Of a DNA stretch of 64,000 bases, positions 61,517 to 64,000 are shown piece by piece. The notes under the pieces were generated by a model. The model had not been told where the DNA came from and did not search any database. It was given only the letters and a program-made list of their open reading frames with translations. The stretch covers positions 62,001 to 126,000 of the forward strand of contig JAEXRL010000001.1 in assembly GCA_023440825.1 (NCBI GenBank). The letters run 5' to 3'. Position 1 is the first letter of the stretch. Each line of letters begins with the position of its first letter. Both the position numbers and the translations under genes were made by a program. Source of the DNA: Pseudomonadota bacterium. Its GTDB lineage: Bacteria; Pseudomonadota; Gammaproteobacteria; Burkholderiales; Burkholderiaceae_B.

Positions 61517-64000
61517 ATGCCGAGTAACACTGTCGCCCAGTTCGCTCAAGAACTGAAAATGCCTGCAGATGCACTGTTGGAACAGCTGCAAACCGCGGGT
61601 ATTAAGCTCAAATCGGTCAATGATCCCATTACCGATTCGGATAAGGCGAAACTGCTTGAGTCTTTACGCCGATCCCATGGTGGAGCAGAAGGGAATAAAA
61701 TCACCCTGACGCGTCGTCAAACTTCCGAGATTCGTCAGGCTGACGGGTCTGGTCGTTCGCGCACGATTCAAGTGGAGACGCGCAGAAAGCGCGTGTTTGT
61801 CAAACGTGATCCGTCTGAGCTAGCGGCAGAGGCAGCGGCTAATTTGCAAGAGGAAGCACGCAAGGCAGTGGCTGAAGCGGCCACTCAAAAAGCGCAACAA
61901 GAGGCGCAGGTCGAAGCGGCAACTGCTCAGGCAGAAACGCCACAGACCAGTGCTCCGGAGGCGCCAGTGCAAGAGGCGGTGCCGCCAACTATTGCTGCTG
62001 TTGCTCAGCCCGAGCCTCAGCCAGAACCTGCTGTTACTCAAGAGCTTGCGCAATCAGAGCAAGCTGCTGAGCCGTCAGTGGCAGTGTCTGAACCCGAAGT
62101 GAACAATGAGCCTGCTCAGGAGCAAAGTGTTGTCGAGCCGACAGCCACTACTGCGCCTGAGTCTAAGGCAAGTCAACCCGAGCCTACGCCAGCAGAGCAA
62201 GCGCCTGTTGAAACGGCGCAAGCTACACCAGAATCCAGGCCTGTTGCGACGGAGCAGCAGGTCAAGAACGAAGAGAAGCCAGTGGTACCTGTTAAACCAG
62301 AGACTGAAAACCGTAAAACAACATCCTCTAACAAGCCTCAGGGGCGTGCCAACACGAGCCAGCCACGTGCTGCTGCTCCAGGTGCTGCACGCCGAGATGG
62401 CGCAAGCCCTCGCCCTGCTGCAGTACGTACGCCAAGTCCGCGAGCAGCAGAGCCCGAGGTCGATGCCGACCGCGAACGCGCGCGTCAGGCTGCCGAGGCT
62501 GAAGCCGCTGCATTACGAGACATGCTGAATCGCCCACGTAAAGTTTTGCGTGCACCCGAGCCTGATAGTGAAGCGGGTAAATCGGCGAAAACAGCCGGCC
62601 GTAAAGACAGCAAAGGTGCTGCAAAAAGCGATAAAGCGCCTGGCAAAAGTGTTAAAACAGACGGTACCGCCTGGAGTGCGGATAGCCGTAAGAAACAACC
62701 CTCCAAGGCCGATGTGGCCTCAGTGGGCGCAGGTGGTGGACGTGAGGCTTGGAAGGCCAGTCCTAAGCGTGGTGGACGCAATGCGCGTGGCCGCGGTGCA
62801 CAAAATGATCGTCGCGAACCACAAACCGTAGAATTCATCGCACGTGAAGTCCATGTACCTGAGACCATCACTGTGGGCGATCTGGCACACCGTATGGCGG
62901 TGAAAGCGGCAGAAGTTATTAAGCACCTGATGAAGTTAGGTCAAATGGTCACCATTAACCAAGTGCTGGATCAGGAAACTGCCATGATCTTGGTTGAAGA
63001 ACTAGGCCATACGGCAATTGCCGCCAAACTGGACGATCCAGAAGCCTTCTTGGTCGATACGGAAACCGATGCTGAGGCCTTGCCACGCGCGCCGGTTGTT
63101 ACCGTTATGGGTCACGTTGATCATGGTAAAACCTCTTTGCTGGATTACATTCGTCGCACGAAAGTGGCATCAGGCGAGGCTGGTGGAATTACTCAGCACA
63201 TCGGTGCTTACAACGTAAAAACAGATCGTGGCACGGCGACATTCTTGGATACCCCCGGTCACGAAGCGTTTACTGCGATGCGTGCTCGTGGAACCAAGGC
63301 AACCGACGTGGTGATTCTCGTGGTTGCCTCGGATGATGGCGTGATGCCACAGACTCGCGAGGCGGTGCATCACGCCCGTGCCGCGGGTGTGCCACTGGTG
63401 GTGGCGATTAACAAAATCGATAAGCCTGAGGCTAATCCTGAGCGTGTTAAGCAAGAACTGGTGGCCGAGCAGGTTGTGCCAGAAGAGTACGGCGGTGACG
63501 TACCTTTTATCCCGGTTTCTGCCAAAACAGGTCAGGGTATCGACGATTTGCTGGAACACGTTTTGCTGCAAGCAGAAATGCTTGAGCTGACAGCACCTGT
63601 GGATGCGCCCGCCAAAGGAACAGTGATTGAGGCTCGTCTGGATAAAGGACGGGGCCCTGTTGCGACGATTCTGGTTCAGAGCGGTACGCTCAAGCGTGGT
63701 GATACCGTGCTTGTGGGTTCGAGCTACGGACGTGTACGTGCAATGTTGAACGAAGTGGGCAAAAATCTGGCCACTGCGGGTCCGTCCATTCCAGTTGAGA
63801 TTCAGGGTCTGACAGAAGTGCCGGCCGCTGGTGATGAAATGGTGGTGATGGTCGATGAGCGTAAAGCACGCGAGATTGCCTTGTTCCGTCAAGGTAAGTT
63901 CCGTGATGTTAAATTGTCTCGTCAGCAGGCCGCCAAGCTGGAGTCTATGTTTGATAATCTGGGCGAGGGCACTCAAACCCTGTCCTTGATCATCAAAACC
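61517..64000 (+). CDS. infB: Translation initiation factor IF-2 (3' partial)
   Basis: First 828 codons; the gene continues past the window. AAGAGAGAG precedes ATG 61517. It delivers the initiator tRNA to the 30S subunit. N-terminal IF2-N domain (VAQFAQELKMPADALLEQLQ), a long Ala/Glu/Pro/Gln-rich linker (about 100-420), a second IF2-N-like domain (DLAHRMAVKAAEVIKHLMKL), then the GTPase domain: G1 VMGHVDHGKTSLLDYI (about residue 528), G3 DTPGHEAFTAMRARG, G4 INKIDKP, and domain II. Two initiator tRNA genes lie upstream in the window. Confidence 0.97.
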   Translation, partial: MPSNTVAQFAQELKMPADALLEQLQTAGIKLKSVNDPITDSDKAKLLESLRRSHGGAEGNKITLTRRQTSEIRQADGSGRSRTIQVETRRKRVFVKRDPSELAAEAAANLQEEARKAVAEAATQKAQQEAQVEAATAQAETPQTSAPEAPVQEAVPPTIAAVAQPEPQPEPAVTQELAQSEQAAEPSVAVSEPEVNNEPAQEQSVVEPTATTAPESKASQPEPTPAEQAPVETAQATPESRPVATEQQVKNEEKPVVPVKPETENRKTTSSNKPQGRANTSQPRAAAPGAARRDGASPRPAAVRTPSPRAAEPEVDADRERARQAAEAEAAALRDMLNRPRKVLRAPEPDSEAGKSAKTAGRKDSKGAAKSDKAPGKSVKTDGTAWSADSRKKQPSKADVASVGAGGGREAWKASPKRGGRNARGRGAQNDRREPQTVEFIAREVHVPETITVGDLAHRMAVKAAEVIKHLMKLGQMVTINQVLDQETAMILVEELGHTAIAAKLDDPEAFLVDTETDAEALPRAPVVTVMGHVDHGKTSLLDYIRRTKVASGEAGGITQHIGAYNVKTDRGTATFLDTPGHEAFTAMRARGTKATDVVILVVASDDGVMPQTREAVHHARAAGVPLVVAINKIDKPEANPERVKQELVAEQVVPEEYGGDVPFIPVSAKTGQGIDDLLEHVLLQAEMLELTAPVDAPAKGTVIEARLDKGRGPVATILVQSGTLKRGDTVLVGSSYGRVRAMLNEVGKNLATAGPSIPVEIQGLTEVPAAGDEMVVMVDERKAREIALFRQGKFRDVKLSRQQAAKLESMFDNLGEGTQTLSLIIKT

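Overview
The window reads as a chromosomal segment of a betaproteobacterium (order Burkholderiales, most like Alcaligenaceae). The signs are the mdh / GntR regulator / sdhCDAB-sdhE-gltA / sucAB-lpdA block, an EF-P with Arg32 beside the rhamnosyltransferase EarP, betaproteobacterial orphan families (DUF1178, DUF2863), a TrpS with a C-terminal extension and a rimP-nusA-infB block. Base composition looks moderate by eye, so a high-GC genus such as Bordetella is unlikely. Genus-level assignment is inference.

Layout. 0-2.3 kb: end of a peptide-type ABC importer (truncated permease, fused double ATPase). 2.4-5.8 kb: DUF1178 protein, efp-earP and a DUF2863 protein. 6-13.8 kb: acnB, a small GNAT and a membrane protein, prpC-prpB, and divergent prpR; a canonical sigma-54 promoter lies in front of prpB. 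13.8-20.9 kb: mdh, a divergent GntR/UTRA regulator, then sdhCDAB-sdhE-gltA. An identical 19-bp palindromic element sits 10 bp upstream of the -35 box of both the acnB and mdh promoters. 20.9-26.1 kb: lldR/lldP with two LldR-like operators, and maeB. 26.6-32.4 kb: sucA-sucB-lpdA with a structured sucA leader. 32.5-42.8 kb: zapE, trpS, a tex operon, a DinG/YoaA-type helicase, bamD, rluD and pgeF. 42.9-47.1 kb: phaC-phaB-phaR and a FemAB-like acyltransferase.

47.3-55.5 kb is the accessory region of greatest interest. A sigma-54 enhancer-binding protein (EBP) is divergent from a tightly packed operon encoding a three-part TRAP transporter, a PaaK-like acyl-CoA ligase, an enoyl-CoA hydratase and, as the last gene, a divergent RpoN (sigma-54) paralogue. 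The intergenic region holds three spaced inverted repeats and a -24/-12-like element whose spacer is one base shorter than canonical. My reading is a self-contained uptake and CoA-activation module for an unknown carboxylic acid, with its own activator and its own sigma factor in a possible positive feedback loop.

55.6-64 kb: two identical initiator tRNA genes about 0.9 kb apart, then scpB, a long RluB, and rimP-nusA-infB (infB runs off the window). A leader with a terminator-like hairpin and T-run ends 7 nt before the rimP start codon.

Together the core of the window encodes most of the TCA cycle (citrate synthase, aconitase, 2-oxoglutarate dehydrogenase, succinate dehydrogenase, malate dehydrogenase), its feeders (2-methylcitrate cycle, lactate uptake, malic enzyme) and carbon storage as PHA, alongside translation and RNA-modification genes.
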